Shown piece after piece: positions 1 to 15,300 of a DNA stretch of 64,000 nucleotides (the stretch's first letter is position 1; every line of letters begins with the position of its first letter). The translations under genes were made by a program, and so were the position numbers. The stretch lies in contig NC_134427.1 of the NCBI RefSeq assembly GCF_030867145.1, positions 16,887,001 to 16,951,000 of the forward strand. The letters run 5' to 3'. The notes under the pieces are model-generated. The model was not told the origin of the DNA, did no database searches, and worked only from the letters and a program-made list of their open reading frames with translations. This DNA is from Opisthocomus hoazin (taxonomy: Eukaryota; Chordata; Aves; Opisthocomiformes; Opisthocomidae).

Positions 1-302
1 CAAGCGCAGATGCCCTGGAGCTCTCCACTCTCCCCACTGGGTGAATCTGGGCAGAAGGCTGCCAGCAGGGCAGATATTGCTCTGACAGCATGAGAAAAGC
101 TGCTTTGCTAGCTAGAGCAGGGCTGACACACCACAGCCTCTGTCCTCGATTCTACCTGTCCCATCCCAAAGAGATGACAAGGACAACCCATAAGCAGGAA
201 GGAGGAAAACTTTACAGCACAGTATGGCCCAGCTAGGGCACAGAGAGAGACCCTGCATGGGAAAACCAGGTCAGGATACAGCCTCTCACCCCCTTCACTC
301 AC

Positions 303-3300
303 CTGTCCTCTTTGTTGATCTGATCCCCGAATCCAACTGTGCTCACAATAGTCAGTTTGAGGTTGACGTTGCTCTCCTGCAGGTCGTAGGTGTTGGATTT
401 CAGCTGGACCCCGGGCTGTGAGTGAGATGCTGGATCACCTTCAAACTTGGTGTTGAAAAGTGTGTCCATGAGGGTGGACTTACCAAGGCCAGTTTCCCCT
501 GTTGGAGAAAAAGAGAGTTGAAATGTTCTGTTGAATATTAATATGGCTTGGCCTTTCAGCTTCCAAATGTTAATAGGGGTGAAATTGCAGCAGATGAAAG
601 CAGATCTCATGCTCCAAAGGGATCGTCTGGCAAGCAGAAAGCCATGTACAATGGGAGGTCTGTATTCTGGGCAAATTACATTTCACAGTCTAATGGCCAT
701 TAATATCGTTAGAAAATGGAGATGAAAAGAAAGAGGTGAAAAGGAAAGGGGAAAGCATTGTTCAGATCCTGCATAAACCCACAACTACACTACAGAAGAC
801 GCTGTTTTCATTAAAAAGTGTCAAGGGGAATAGCACTCGCTGCTGTTTCCCAAAAAAGATGCTCCAGATCAATGTGCCTCTAATAAGCAGCCACTGAAAT
901 AGCCTCCGTCCATGCAGAAACACAGAGAGCTGGTTCCAGGCCTCCAGCAAGCTGTGCAGCTGCACCCACAACAGATTGAGCTGGGGGATCAGCCTTCTAG
1001 ACTGGGACGGGACACTGTCTGTAATATCTGGTTTCCACACCTTAGGGGCTACACAAGCTATACAATACTCCAAAATCTGCTTCCCAAAGTTCTGCAGCAC
1101 GGAACTGCTATTTGGATTCCACCTATGAACAGGGAGCCATTCCCTTGTCTGGAAGGAAGAGACAAATCCCAGAGACCAGCCTTAAATTTGTCTTAGCTAC
1201 ATCCCAGGAAGAACAAAACAAATCCCTCTGCGCACTCATTCCACAGGGCAGTCTCCCTCACCACACTCTGACAACGGAGCCAGCGTTCCAAGCTCAAAAA
1301 GATCTGACTTTATGCTAAACCCATAAGCAGTCTGGTTTGCTGCCCTGTGAGGACTGTTGTGTTTTGGGGTAACGGCGATTTCTGACCCGCCCAGCTGGCT
1401 TTTGCTGAACATTCCAGAGCAGGACAAACCCCAGCTGCTGTGAAGGCTGCTCCTCCTGCCTGCTGCAGGGCCACAGGGAGACTGGGTCTGGCTGAAGCAG
1501 CCCCCCCTCTCTCCCCGAGCCCTCAGCTCCCAACCAAGACAACTTCATCATTTTCCTACTTTGCTCAGAAGAAAAGAGCTTCTTATTTTTGTAGACTTCG
1601 AGCTCTGCAACAGATCCAAACCTAAATGAAACGCCCAATTCAACAAGGGGAAACTCCTCCCCATCCTCTCCCATCCAAATCTCTGAGCCTCACCCCTGCA
1701 AGCAGGCAAATTCCTCTCTCCTGGCCCCAGAAGGGACTTCTCTGGCTCAAGGCTGAAGTACAGGACAGGCAGGGCAGGGCAAACATCCACTGCACTGGGA
1801 ACTGAGCAGTCTCTGATTGCCAGGATCCTGTATCAATTATCTTTCCAAAAGGTAGCAAGATTCATTAACATTTGAATGTCAATGTACACCTGGAGCTGCA
1901 GGGCTGCCTGGGAGCCAGCTAAGAGGTTGTGCTCTATCACCAATTTATTCGAGCTACAGCCAGAACAGCCACACATCCAGGCGCTCTTTGCACCGATCTC
2001 GTCTGCAGTCTGAAGGGGAGAAGAGGGAATGAGCACTAGGAGCTGGTGTTGCTGCAATCCCCTGTGCTGCGTTAGTGGATCAGCTGTATCTACACCACCA
2101 ACAACCAATGTGCACCGGCAGGAGGAGGGGAGGGGGACCCAGCAAAGCACAAGGTCATCTCTGTCGCTGGAGGAAGAAGGTGGACCACCCAGCAGACTCG
2201 TGGCTGATCACAGCAAGCCTTTCGTTGATTTGGATTCTGGTAGTCTGGGCTTTTTGGAGCACCGTTCACCCCAAAGGGGGAGCAGGTGGACAAGGCACAG
2301 CAGACCAGAGCATCACCACAGTCTGGACGAAGATTTTAAGAGTTAACAGCAGACAGCCTGCAACGACCTGCCAGGCCTTTCTCAGGGATTCCAGGAAAAC
2401 AGCAGTACAAAAAAAGACAAAAATCTAAACACCCTGAGAAGGCTGCAGCATTTCCAGAGCCGCTGCCAAGGGACGGGTGGGACAGAGCAGGGAGCTGGCT
2501 ATTTGCCTGCGAATGCCAGGATCTCTGATGGGGCGTCTCAGGACAGGGCAGCTCGTCAGCCCTGGGGTGCCGGATCACCACCTGCACACCAGCCTGCAAC
2601 CCCTCTCCCGCACCCTCCGTCCCACAGCCTGGTGGGCCCCAGAGCAGGGACGGATCCAGCGGCCCGTGCCCTGAGCCTCCAGCGCTGCAGGACAGGGTGA
2701 CGGGGAGCAGCAGCACCGACCGGGGCAGGGAGCTGCTCTCTGCACGGACACACAACGCGGTGTGTAAATGACGCAGGCTTCCGCGCAGACAAAGCACTCT
2801 GTAAGCCACTTCTCGCTTCTGCCTCCTTCCTTCTCTAGGGCGAAAGGTGTTCATGTGAGGCCAAGACTATTGTTTAAACGCATCCTGAACGTGCTAATCA
2901 TTGCCTACTTTCAGTCAGTCTAATGTGTGGTTTCCAGCAGGAGGGACTTTTAACTGTCAGAGGAGCCAGAAGTGTGTAAGAGGTGCAGGCAAATTTTCAA
3001 GACAGAATATGCTTTTATACTCCATCTCGTGCCAGCTACACAGGGCCAGCAAAGGCAACTCTGAAATCACACACTGAGTTTTTCCTTTTGGAAGGGGATG
3101 ATCTAAACTGGCAAGGCATCTTCCATAGGTGGGAGCTGCCCATCCAAACACCTACAACTTTGTGTTTAAAACACAAAACACCCAGCCACTAACATGGCAT
3201 CTCACATGTGAAATCTACCCACCAGAAACGACATTCAGCCAGCAGATACACCCAGCCCCACACTGCGTAACCCCACTGACACGGCACTAAGGCCTGCCAG

Positions 3301-6300
3301 GGAAGAGGAGGATGGAGGAGAGAGGAATGATGTCTCAGCTACAAGAAACACGCCATTAACACTGGCAGAGTGACATGAGATGGTAAAATATGGAAGATGT
3401 TAATAAAGTGCTTCGCTGTGTTAAAGATGAACAGAGCTGGGGAGCAGTGCTACTCTGGAGGGCAAAACAACAGAGGATTTCTGAATATGCTGGGAGTTTC
3501 TGCCTGATACAGAGGCAACTTTCTGCTGGCTGGAAGATGTAAGTGGTGCCAACTGCTTCTTGCAAGGACAGGAGTCCAGATGGAACAGATGGTCTGATGA
3601 AAAGGACAAGTAGTCTGTGCTCGTTCCAGCCGACAGCGCTGGAATCTTCTCCAAAAAAGCAGAAACGATGAATGGGGATTAAGGGAGGCAGAATTGCCAT
3701 GGAAAAAGCAGCGGTGTACGCAAACTGAGTGAGAGGCGTCCTTGGCAGGGAGATTATTTCCTGATGTCAGGCTTATAGGCACACATGTGATTTGATCTCC
3801 AAAACTGTTCTTCAGGATTATGCAACTCGGCAGTGGTCCGCTCTCCCGAAGCAGGGCTGACAAAGCACTGTGGGGAGGACAGGGCAGGGAGGGTGACCTT
3901 TACAGTTAACAGTTCTGCACTGGGAAGCTCTGGCAGCTACTGAAAAGCTGTAGCATCGTGCCTTTCACCATGGGATGGATTTTTGCTGTTAAGTCTGATG
4001 ACGTCCAGAGATGTGAAAAAAAAAAAGGCAAGAGACACCACACCAGTCAGGCTCTGGACACCCAGCAGCCCTACATCAGTGCCTGCAAGGCACCATCTTG
4101 ACACCTGACAGCCTGCCAGGCTGGAGACACCGTGCTGGGCTCCCCGCATTTTGCTCATTCTCCAGAGGCACACTGTGTCCTCAGTGCTCAACGGAAACAG
4201 CTCATCAAACTCCCCACAGACGGAGCAGGGGCACCACTTGCAAAAACACAGCTGGGACAAGAGCCACTCTCCTCCCTTCAGCTCTTCCACAGAGCTGTCC
4301 TCTGCTCGGGGACCAGACCGCCCGCCCTGTGCTGCCTGGGCACCACGTCACTCCCACTCTTGGGCTCTCCAGCCGGTGACCAGGCAGAGCCCGTGCCAAA
4401 AGGCAGCAAGCACCAGTGCTGCGAGGAGGGAGCCATCCTGCCATCGGAACTGCAAAGCGACCCGTCACGCTGCGCAGGCAAGCCACACAAGGGCTACCCA
4501 GCACCAGCTATTCTGGGTGAGATGGAGATGAGGCGAGGTGAGATGTGGAGGTGAGATGCTACCATACCTGTCTCTGGCACAGGCCAGCAGTGGAGGAACA
4601 GAAGAAGCTGCGCCCACAGAAAATGCTCCTTCCTTTGGGAAGCTGCCAGCTTCCCAAACCAAAATGGGTATCTTCGTGCTGAATGCACCTTCATGGCTTC
4701 TTCCTTCCACAGAAACTCTGGCACCCCAAGCACCCCGCAGCAGTAAGCTGAATTATACGCCACAAAAGCTGTACCTCCTTTTTTGTGCCTCGTGATTTTA
4801 TTTGCTTTTCCCTAGTACGTATTAAGTGAAACAGCAAACAACTGCTCGCCGGCCTCCCTCTCCACATCACTCAGTATTTAAAAGGCCTCAGTCATATCAT
4901 CATCAATAGACTCTGTGGGAGGACAGAGGAGCCCTTGAAATTTTTCATTGTTCAAAGGTGTGGAGCAGCTTTCATGAGACAGCAACACCTGTCCTTCATG
5001 AGATTTACAACCATGGCTCCAGGTGTCAAATAATTCAATCTTGAAGAAAATGTATACGCACACACAGCCCTTTCATGTGAAGAAACGGGAGCTAACCCAA
5101 TGTAGCAGGTTTGCTGAGACAAGCCCTAAGGCAGCTCAGCCTGATAAGGCCATCTCTCACGAGGAGAGGAAAAAGTAGGTCCTTTCATCTGACAGGCGTA
5201 CGGAGATGCCGCACGATTCACCCATTGCAAGGCAAAGGCTGGGCTGCGGGGGTAAGAGGAGCAACACAGGCTCACAACAGAGGCTGAAGCGTCTCAGAGG
5301 ACTACCCGGCTCCCAGCCGTCACCCCGGGGGCCCAGTGGTGAGGGGGCAGGAGGGGCGTGAGGGGACCGACAGCTTTTCGGTTGGAGAAATCCTGCTTTC
5401 TCCTCAGCTGGTTGCACCAGTGACCACAAAACCAACCACTGGGCAGCTTCCAGGCCATACAGCTCATCACCCCACAGCAAGCTAGCTGCCTGTGGGAGAG
5501 CAGACAGCAGCTCTGCACGAGGAAACGTGCACACGTCCCTCCCTGCCCAGCTGGTGGGAGCTCCTGCACGCCAAGGGGTTTGCTCGTCTGGAGTGAGACA
5601 CCTCAAGCATTCTGGTACGGCCTCTGGAAAAGAGAAGGGATTTCTGCCACAAAATAGCAGTTTCTCATTGCACCAAACAGGCTGGTTAGAACAATCCTCT
5701 GCAAAACCCAGGAGAGAGGAAGGGGGAAACGCCAGCTTAAAACCGGATACTAATCTAATGCAACTATAATATACCCTGGCCAAAACTGAGAAAGTCTAAA
5801 TTTTGAAAAGGCAGCCTAACCTTCCTCTTTCTTTCCCCCATCCCACTGAGAAATACAGTCAGCACAGAAGGTCTCGGCCATTAAATACTTCTCCAGCCTT
5901 TGCACTGAACTAAGAGGCAACTAACATTTTACCACAGAAGCTTTAGAAAGAAAATGGTTGTGCTGAAGCATAAAATATCAGTGAAAACATCCACAACCCC
6001 TAACTTCTTATGAGAGGTTTGCTTATTTACTCTATCTTTGGCTCTAGCCTCAAAGGGGAGACAGCTTTCAGCATGAGGAGAGCTAAACTGCTCCACTCTG
6101 GACGTGCTGCTGACAGCCATTGCTGAAGCTTTCCTTGGCTCCTCTGCCAGGAGCTGGAGGAATCGGTGGCTCAGCTCCAGTACGGCGCAGAGCAAAACTG
6201 TCATTGGATTTTTCCTCCAGCAGAAACCACACATGGCTGAAAAATGGGAGGCAATGAAGTGCCTTTCTATCATGCTTAGTGGCCCAACGATGGGATCGGT

Positions 6301-9300
6301 CCATCTATTTGTTGTTTTGCTGGCGCCGCTCCTCATTTGATCCCTGTTCTTTCAATTTTTCACCACAAACTCCTGCTGTACAAGTGAGACCCAACAGAAT
6401 AAACCACAGATGGACTCTGGGACTTTTTGTTCTCTTTCTCCAGGATGTTTAAGAGTTTAACTTTGTCACCATAAGTTAACAGAGGCACCTGACAACTATT
6501 AAAAGACATTTTAAAGCCTGACCTTCTCAACTCAAGATTTGCAGATCTTTTTCTAATGAAGCTTATTACATTTTTCCATAAAGTTTCTTTATTTCAAGAT
6601 TGACTATGTCTGTGTTGTTACTATTCATAAAAGACTGACACTAATAACTGATGCACATTGATCTTGGCAAGCCCTTGTTATTCAGATCAACAAGCGATTA
6701 ATGCACTCCATTTCTGTCCTGCAAAGAGGAAAGTAGAGGCATTCAGCTCCTCTCCATGCATCAAAGTGCGCATATAACCACAGGAGGCACCCACTGCTAC
6801 ACTTACAACTTGCAGAAAAAAACCACAGCAGCTCGATTAAGTGCAAAAGGAAATACTTTAAGACTTCACTCTTTCGGACAAGAGTTTCACTAGGTCATAT
6901 CACATTCACGTCCTGTAGAAATCACCTAGTGACTCAGCCCGACAGTGACCTCCGCTTGTCAGCAAAGCTTATCATCTCACAGGAATGCCACTGTCAGAGA
7001 GTTTTCTTCTCAGCTCCATTTAACAGAGCTCAGGTCCCCTCTCCTCGCCCTACTCCTCTCGTCTTGGACTTAACCCTGTCCTGGATAAACACTAGGTCCA
7101 TACCACGAGCTGGATCTCTCACAGGAGGGGAGAGGCAAAACTGTGCGGGAGCAGAGCTGACCACTGGCTAAGCTGAGTTCCCAGGAGGTATCCACAGCTG
7201 CAGCTCTACCCCCTGCCACGCTAGGCACTGCTGGGAGCATCTGCAGACAGGGCTTACTCCGAGCAGCCATGGCCACGCAACAACCTCTAGCTCCCACAGG
7301 CAGCGCACCAGCATCAGTAAACCAAACTAACTGTCCTATCAGACAGTTATTAATTCCTTATTATTAATTTCTTTATCCACCTTACCAAACTACTGTACCA
7401 AAGCCAAACAGATTTTACTTGCGTTACCTAAGAGCGCCTCTGAGGAGGGACCATTTGGAATCCTAACCCTGGGGAAGACCCGCGAGACAGGCAGATGCTG
7501 CAGGGACAGACACCAAGTCCTGCAACAGTGCCAGGCCCCAGCTGAGATCCACAGCACATGGCAGCTTGGGTAATTGTCTGACCAGCCAAGGCTTGGCCAG
7601 ACGCTATTTTAATTCAAGTATGTGCAGAAAGGAGGAAAAAAAAAAAAGCTTTTAGTGATTTAAGAGGAGCATGACTGGTATTTTGTTATAGTAATTATAA
7701 TAATAATTTGATACTGAACCAAACAAGTCCTCAGAACAAAGTTCTCTGGCATGAGTACCTATTTTCTTTCAAAAACATGAAATGCAAACCTACTAGGAAA
7801 ATAAAGATCATAATAAAAGCCTGGGATTTTAGACATTTTATTTCTATGGTTCACTGCTTGGTAGAAAGCCATACTGCATAACCTCAGCAGGGATTTCCCA
7901 GGGCACCAGTAAATCTTGTTACTGAAAATAGAACAGTTGGGGAAATTCAAATCAAAGCTACCTTGTTAACGCTGTCATCTACAAGCTACATCCAGCTGCA
8001 GAGCAGCCCTTTTCAGCAAGAGAACTTCCCGAAATGGAACTACTCACCCACACACAGGATGTTGAAACAAAACCCATGATTAACTGACTTATTAACCAGC
8101 TGGTCAGGCAAACTGTCAAATCCTACGTGTCCAGAAAGCGGGACAGTACGACAGCCTTCACCCTGAAATACAATGAAATAGTTGTGTCATTTTCAAGCAA
8201 AACACACTTATCTATACAAACCCTTAAGACATCCCAGGTAGAATCAACTGCATAGTCCAAGCAGAGATCTGCACATATACTGTAAATCATGTCAGCGTGC
8301 TTCCTTCTGCTCCAAAACAAATCCAGACAGCACAAACAGAATGTTTCATTTGTCACACATTAGAAGGTAGCCCTGTCAGAGAAATATTAAGCTGTGCAAA
8401 ACACACACCCAAACACAGCTGCTGAAATACAGAGGCGGCAAAACATTTGTTTCCTGTGAAATTATGTAGACACTCCAGTCTCACCTTACACTGAAAACAA
8501 AAAAAAAATCCCCTGTGCAAAAGAATGTATTAATGATGCCTCCTCCTGTAAGCCTATTAAAATTCACTTAATGTGAACTGCAACTCACATGTAATTCACA
8601 TTCACAGCTGCAATTACAGAAACTAACTAGAAACAGTTAGGAAAACTACCAACATTAGTAACTGAACAACCCAAACACACTGCCTCTGCAAAGCTCAAGT
8701 GCTGTGACACAGGAACAGCAGGGAATACAGTCTTCAAGCTAACAAACACAGCAATAGCTTCCATATTGTTGCAAAGATGAAAATCTCAGACTGCAAACGG
8801 GACTCTGTCCAAATCTCTAAAATGGCCATTAGCACTAGAAAATCAGGAATCAGTGAAGGAAGCTGCAAGGAAGGTGCTCGCACGGGCAGGTGGCCAGACC
8901 ATGCCAGGTAGCAGGTCTTCTCCAACTCTGAATGTTGCCACCTGAGCTTCAGCACGTATCTTTCAAAGCTAGGAACTGAAAGGGAAACAAAAGCTGAGAA
9001 AAAGTGTCCAGAACTGAGCTGCTCGTAACTACGCAGCCCCACCAGCAGGGAGCCTGCACAGGGATTTATGAGCGGAGGTATCCAAAGCTGCCTGCTGCAG
9101 GGCATGGCCTGCTCCTGCCCAGCCACCCAAACAACTTCACGAGAAGATGGGAGTCCTGGGTCCAGCTCTGGAGCCCCCAGCACAGGACAGACATGGACCT
9201 GTTGGAGCGGGGCCAGAGGAGGCCACAAAAATAACACTAGGCATGGAACACCTCTCCTGTGAGGAAAGGCTGGGAGAGTTGGGGCTGTTCAGCTTGGAGC

Positions 9301-12300
9301 AGAGAAGGCTGCGGGGGAACATTATCATGGCCTTTCAGTGCTTAAAGGGGGCTTATAAGAAAGATGGGGACAAACCTTTTAGCAGGGCTTGCTGTGACAG
9401 ACAAAGGACAAAGAGTAATGGTTTAACCTAGAAGAGGGTAGATTTAGACGGTGTATAAGGAAGAAAGTTTTTACCATGAGGCTGGTGAAACCCTTGCACA
9501 GGTTGCCCAGAGAGGTGGTCGCTGCCCCATCCCTGGAAACATTCAAGGCCGGGTTGGACGGGGCTCTGAGCAACCTGATCCAGTTGAAGATGTCCCTGCT
9601 CATGGCAGGGGGGTTGCACTGGATGGCCTTTCAAGGCACTTTCCAACCCAAACCATGGTTTCTGTGATGCTACGAGCTGCTCCCCGCTCTCTCACGTGCC
9701 TGAGACCACTGACCCAGTCTCCCCGGCCAGGTGTCCCTGTTCTGCCCCGGGAAGTGGAAGAGTCAAGCTCCAGCTTCTGCTGTGCTTCGCACCCAGCACG
9801 GCCGGCTGCTTCTGGAGGAGGGGGAGGTCAGAAATTTTCACCTGGTGCCTGCACAAAGGCAGATGCATGCCCAGGCACGCCAGGTTCCTAACCCGCACAG
9901 CAAACAGCAATGAACTGCACGCAGAGGCTCAGCCTCAGAAGGGGCATCATGCAAAATGGAGAGTCGGTGAAAAACCCGTGTGTTTGTGTGTGCTGGAAAG
10001 TCCCCTTCCTGCAGCCTCCCCCGAAAGGTATTTCACCTTCTGGAGGAAAGGCTTTTCTTAACAACATATCAAATGTGTCAAATACAGAAATGTCCCCTCT
10101 GGCCTTTCAGGTACATCACCAGCTTGCAAGAAATACTACAGCCAAAAGGAAATAGTTTATAGGCTGTAATTTTTAACTCATTCTTTCAAAATCATGTTTT
10201 CACATATCTTGAGAGCCTGTTTATTGGGACAGGCATACAGATTTTCCCTCTTCTGTTAATGGCAGTGGTATTTTAGGCTACGAAAACATCCCCAAGGACT
10301 GCATTTACTGCAGTAACCTGTCAAGAGTACGATTACTTGCCTTGTTACTCCTTTGCTGGCGTGGGGTTTTTTCCCAAATATGAGGCTTGAAACACGCTTC
10401 AGCCATTAACCATATTTACCACCCTGTGATGTGTAAATATGTTTCCCCTTAGCCATATTTTGTGTATTAGTCTGACTCTTCCTGCCAAGATGTTCACCAA
10501 ATATGGCGCTTTATTAATTCCTGAGCACCTTGCCTGCAAACCACATGCTCATCAGGAAGGCCCTCGAGTTCCCCAGCAGATTCTGATTTAACCTCTGATG
10601 CAGCTCCAAGGCCCAATAATTCACAAACAACTAAAGCAGAAGAAAGGGAGATTTTCAGGTGACGACACACCTAAACTCTCCTGTACTTATTCACCAAAAC
10701 AAAACCCCAGTACTGGGGTATCTGACGGAGTGTTTGATCTGCAGCGAGAGCACCGTGGCCCAGGTGAGGAACAGACGGGTGGACAGAGTCCGCAGAGGTG
10801 CAAGACAGAACCACAGGCAGGCTCCTCCTGGGGAAGGAGAAATATCAAGTGTATTTTTAATACTCAGCCTTAAAACTGCACCATTGGAAGACTGTTTGAA
10901 CACTGCTCTCCCCAGGAAGTGTGGGTGGGAGTGTGGGCTCTCATTAAGAACAAATCATCTCTTCATCCCTAAATATAAGTGTGATCCAGATGGAACAAAA
11001 TAAACAGTAGAAGTTAAGCCACTCTCGGCTGAGAGGAGGCACCTACCACAGCACAGAATTCAGCCTGCAAGTCATTTCCTGCAGCCTCTTTTTCTAGTCA
11101 CCTGTGGTTTTACAATGCAGTTAAACCACACTTCACATCTGCTACAGGCCAGGAAACAAGTACTGCAAAATTTGATTCCCAGTCACAGCAGCTGAGCCTT
11201 CATGCTAAGTATACAGCCACGAGGTGTACTGTGCTACTCTGGCTAAAAATCCAAAGCCTGTGTGGCCAAGGCATCGAGAAATCAGATGAGGTAGAAAAAA
11301 AATAGGAAATAACGTTCTAAGGTCAGACTGGTTTTGACACACATCAGAAAGTTGTCAGCAATTACCAAACCTGCAGAGAGAAAAGCAACATTTTCTACCT
11401 GATCCACCATGAAACAGTGCAAGTCATCAGTCTTCACACACCAAGTGGTGTCTCTGTATCCAGAACGCTGCTATATATAAACAGCATCTTCATAAACAAC
11501 ATACAAACACAGCAATTAGTCATCCTGCCTGTACATTAAATGTAGATTTGGATTACCTTGTTCAAAACTGAAGGAAAATATGTTAAGCTTATAAGCTTTT
11601 TGCTGAAAAAGTGTTCCAGAGCTATCTTCCATTATTTACCTTCCAAAACAATCAGATCAAATTTAAAATGTATAAAGAGCTAAAAACAATAGTAAGCAAG
11701 GTTTAACTACTGCCTGCGCGAAGGCTTTTCCCACGAGCATCAGTGAGCGCTGGATTGCTCAGAGACCATCCTTACTCTCTATTTTAAAGTTAGCATCTTC
11801 TGGGAACAAAGACGGGATCTCTGGGAAGCCAGTGGGAATGCTGGCACCACACCAAGATACCAGATGCATCCCCCCCCCCCCCATACACAGAGTGACCCCC
11901 CCCAGGATAGAATGGGCTGTTGTTGCTCGGGAGGAAGCATAGCGTGTTTGCCACAAACAAGATGAAGAGAACAAAAAGAGCAACGTGCTCTCTCGCTGCA
12001 TTACCAGGCGGGGCTATTGCAGAATGAAAGCAAGGAGTAGCCAGTCGGAGGGGTTATTTTATTTTTTCCCCTGTCTTTGGAGGATTTACACACTGTTTGA
12101 TGGGGTTTATCGATGCCACAGAAACCACCGCTGCCTACTCTAATTCTTACAGAGAATTATCAGAAATAAACGGAAAATATAAAGATGTCATAATAAATGA
12201 CCCCAAGCCTGAAAGCACCACACATTAAATATTCGTTCACATAAAATGGGTCAGATTTAGACTCCAGGTGTTTGCATCACTCCAGGGTCCTTGGGATGAG

Positions 12301-15300
12301 AAAAAGATCAGAGGAAAATCTTACTGAATGTGCATCTCTGCCTTGATCTGCTTTACAGGACAAGCAGGTACAACGCTGTCAGCTCCCAACATCCTCGGAG
12401 CCCCGACTGGCCGCTACCGCTTTGTGGAGATGAAGCAGAGCATCCTGCCTGAGACACACAATGGTGCTACTCACTGCAAATGTCAGCGGTCCATATTCAG
12501 GACAATTTCTGGTGGCCTGGACTAAAGGAACAATGAAAAACGATGCCATGGCAAAGGAAAAGCCTCCACTTGGCAATATTCAGGCAGAGCACAGCAAACA
12601 AATGATGCTACAGCTCTGAACCCGAGGGACCCAATGTCCAAACGAGGCCTGCACAACAAGAAAACGCTCCCGAAGACTGCAGTACGATACTTCTTCTGCA
12701 TCTAATTGAAAAGATTGTTTCTGGTTAGGGCACTGACAGCTGACGTTTAGCACTTCTGACACAATTTCCCACCTCCCCGCAGATGAGGATCACTCCAAAC
12801 GCTGAGGCCCTGGAGACTCCCTTCGGAGGATTTCCAAACGGCTGCAACAAACACAACAACAGCACCATCCCTCAACGGAAACAAATCAAGCAATGCTTGC
12901 CGAGCCCGCTGCTGCTGCTCACAGCAGCCACTCCCCTGCCCCTCTGCCACCCATAAAGCCGAGACCCGGGGCTGAACTCCTATACCCGAGACAGCTCTTG
13001 CACAAGAAGTCAAACATCAAATCACAAAGCAAGACAGAACCTGAATTCAGGTTTCCACAGCACCGTTTTTCAGATCACCTTTAAGCTAGAACAATGTCAG
13101 ATCCCTTATCATGACCTCGGTGTTATGGCATTCACTTCCCCAGACTGCATTTGGCTCTGATTAAACAGCAAATTATACCAACACTTGTACCAATTACTTC
13201 TCGCTTGTACAAATGTGCAGTTCTCTTATGTACTAAGAGAATTATCCATCGGACAGTATAAACATCTTCCACGAGATAAATGCAAAGCAGGAATGTGAAG
13301 TGTAGATAAAGACTCTGTGTTTCTTTTCACTGCTCGGCTGATAACAGATCGTCAGCATGCGCATAAAAGAAAAACAACAGAAAAGAGAGAGAGAAATAGT
13401 TCTGAATCAGGCACCACGGAAAGCAAGAAACGTCTCAGAAAAGCTCCTGACCATTGACCACCCTCTTCAGGCACACTGCATCATTCAGCCATTCAACATT
13501 CACAAATGGTCAAGTGCTTCTGAAATTTCAAATTCTGACAGCTTTAAGATTACAAATCTTTTATGTCCCTGCCAAAGGGCTGCAGAAACGCCACGCTGTT
13601 TGGATACATTCCCAGGAGAAGTCTCCTCCAGCAACTAAAAAGTACATATCTGTAGCAGCAGTCAATGATTTTTCTGATCTGTACTACAGGGACTGAGAGT
13701 TAGACAAGGCAAAGCAAGCTGGTCCTCTGCACCCGTCCTCCACCCACAGTGAGCAGGGCGGACACCCCCCGTGGGTCTCAGCACCTAAATCCTGCACCCT
13801 CCGTGCTGGCAGAGGACAGGAGAGGGGCCTCAGCTCAGCGGTGACGGGGCCGCCCTGCGAGGAGGGGGTTTCACTGACCATCTCCACAATAAATGCAGGT
13901 TTACATCAAGGGTCTGCTGGGACAGAGGCAGGGTGGTGGCCCCAACTCCCCCACATACTCAGCCCCAGCTCTCGCACGTGTTTAACCCCGTCAGCACACA
14001 CGGAGCAGCCCTCTGCATCAGCAGGATCTTATGTCTGACTGCTCCATGAACCACGGCCACGACCGGATGCCCAAGACCTGGGCTCACACGTCTGTCTGGA
14101 TGAAGACATTTTCAATCTGCGGCACACTAATTTCACGTCTGTCTCACAGCTAGCTTTCCCTTCTGCCTCCGAACAGAGGCTGTGCCGTATCATAATTCAT
14201 CTCAGGCCACTAACAAATGTTTGAAACTTCTGTACAGTATCCTAAGAAAGCCTAAAGCTCCATTTTCTTTATAAGACAAGGGAGCAAGTGAGTCACTTCG
14301 CATACCTTGGCAGTCACATACAAGGCAATGGATATGTCCAGGAGGAAGTAACATCACGAACTGGCAAGGAATGGCTACATCTACCCGTTCAACAAGACTG
14401 CGTCCACGCCAAAACCTACTGCTTTGAAGACGAAACAGCAAGCGTTCGTCTCAAGTATTATTTCTGTACTAATGCATTAACACGAAAGTCGGAAGCCCAC
14501 CAAATCACAGACAAAACGCTTCCGCGTCCAAACGCGTTACAGAAACCTCCTCAGCATTTCTCTAACAAACGCAGAGGTGGCTCGGCTCCCTCTGCTCCTC
14601 TTCTGGATAATTCTCTGCAGGCACGCAGCAAGCTTCGCGTGGCGCTCGGAAGGCGGGTGGGCAGCTATGCCAGCGGGCAGCCAGGGACCACGACACCGCG
14701 GGGGGACCCTCGGGGACACAGCGCAGTGGGGGGACCCTCGGGGACACAGCGCAGTGGGGACGCGGTGCCAACGTCGGGCGCGGGCTCCCAGGGCTCCATG
14801 GCGGCACACGGCACCGGGCTGGCGACCTTCCCCGCACCAGGCGCTGACGAGCACGGGGTGCGGGTTTCTTTGGGAAGGGAAGAGCATCCCCAGGCAGAGG
14901 GGGATGCCGAGGAGCGAGGGGCCCCCAGCCCAGGGCACGGCCGCAGGGTGAGGCCTCCCCAGCACCTCAGTCCAGCCAGCCCCGGGGCCGCGCTGCGGGG
15001 CCCTCTGCGGGGCCCAGGGACGGACAGAGCGGCGGGGCAGGACCTTGGGTCGGGTCCCGGGCCCAAGGCGGCCGGGTCGGGCTGCAGCCCCGCCGCCAGC
15101 GGAGGTGAACCCAAACCTCCCCTCAGAGCGGCCGCCAAGCCCCGACCCCCGGGATGCCGCCGCCGCCCCCGGCCGAGCCCCGGAGCTCGCGGGAGGCTCC
15201 GGGCCGGTGCCCCCGCCCCGCCCGGCGCGCTCTGACCCGGCCCGGCCCTCGGCCCTGGCCGGCCCGGCGCCCGCTCTCACCTGCCGCGCCACCTCGGCCG

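Larger units (their letters stand above)
8163..15280 (-). other. SEPTIN6 intron 1
   Basis: About 7.1 kb first intron. It contains one CR1 fragment (about 9147-9670), a cluster of CArG-like sites (10374-10506) and a C-run near 11870-11882, and it runs into the promoter CpG island at its 5' end. Apart from these I saw no gene or recognisable repeat. Confidence 0.8.
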
